Assembly: GCA_964528095.1 (NCBI GenBank)
Contig: CAZGSG010000384.1
Coordinates: 1-5,424 of the forward strand
From: CAZGSG01 sp964528095
GTDB taxonomy: Bacteria > Bacteroidota > Bacteroidia > Chitinophagales > Chitinophagaceae
Direction: 5' to 3'
DNA length: 5,424 nt
Shown here: positions 5,294-5,424 of the stretch, piece by piece
Layout: the number at the start of each line of letters is the position of its first letter
How positions within the stretch are numbered: position 1 is the stretch's first letter
Notes under the pieces: generated by a model
Told to the model about the DNA's origin: nothing
What the model saw: the letters and a program-made list of their open reading frames with translations, nothing else
Database searches by the model: none
Made by a program: the position numbers and the translations under genes

Positions 5294-5424
5294 TTATTTA
5301 CCCATTGGTTTGTAGTATTTCAGTGCTTCAGGCATTAATTTCTTTAATTGTTCGATCCTGTTTCCTTCGCTGGGGTGTGTGCTCAGGAATTCCGCCAACG
5401 CAAGAGCATTGGTACTGTGCCGCT
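5294..5424 (-). CDS. C-terminal end of a putative M48-family metallopeptidase (partial)
   Basis: Only the last 42 residues are in the window; the gene begins beyond the right edge. The readable tail is LALAEFLSTHPSEGNRIEQL, then a short helix ending YYKPMGK and a TAA stop. The pattern FLSTHPSxxxRI followed by a helix and a tyrosine-rich end is typical of the C-terminus of M48 (HtpX/Ste24/LoiP-like) zinc peptidases, whose catalytic HExxH would lie upstream, outside the window. The family is inferred from this tail only. The terminator at 5245-5276 closes the unit. Confidence 0.75.
   Translation of the reverse strand, partial: RHSTNALALAEFLSTHPSEGNRIEQLKKLMPEALKYYKPMGK

Noticed and set aside
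1..5424. CRISPR array, tRNA, insertion sequence or attachment site
   Set aside because: No regularly spaced repeats, no tRNA T-loop in a cloverleaf context, no transposase motifs and no terminal repeats with target duplication were seen.

Overview
The window looks like the chromosome of a Bacteroidota bacterium, probably of the Chitinophagaceae type. This is inferred from moderate-to-low GC, the absence of Shine-Dalgarno sequences ahead of most starts, A/T-rich leaders, one good Bacteroidota-type promoter (TTCG, 19 nt, TATCTTTG), and housekeeping genes familiar from that group. Every gene I can support lies on the minus strand, so the reading order runs from high to low coordinates.

Right part (4077-5424): ordinary single-gene units. 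These are the C-terminal end of a gene resembling M48 metallopeptidases with a strong terminator, a small DUF3052-like gene with its own promoter and a very strong terminator, and a CYTH-domain (class IV adenylate cyclase-like) gene. About 650 bp without a gene follows (3422-4076). It is A/T-rich and holds several inverted repeats and a 14-bp direct repeat.

Left part (150-3421): a compact gene cluster for a ribosomally made, post-translationally modified peptide (RiPP). A 75-residue precursor is followed, after two hairpins, by an FxsB/GrrM/XyeB-like radical SAM/SPASM maturase, a 2-oxoglutarate/Fe(II) oxygenase with an HxD...H...R site, and an HExxH protein of the putative peptide-modifying type (alpha-ketoglutarate-HExxH peptide beta-hydroxylases). 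The three enzyme genes overlap by 4 nt each (ATGA, then TTGA), which indicates translational coupling.

The precursor has no Phe, Tyr, Trp or Cys. Its only aromatic residues are three His at i, i+3 and i+6, in the string HQN-HNS-HGD. This equals three consecutive three-residue units (aromatic-X-polar), the pattern cross-linked by three-residue-cyclophane-forming radical SAM enzymes. The working model is that the radical SAM enzyme cross-links the His triads and that one or both iron oxygenases add hydroxyl groups. No protease, transporter or separate recognition-element (RRE) protein is visible; the cluster could continue beyond position 1. The 149 bp at the left end hold no supportable gene.
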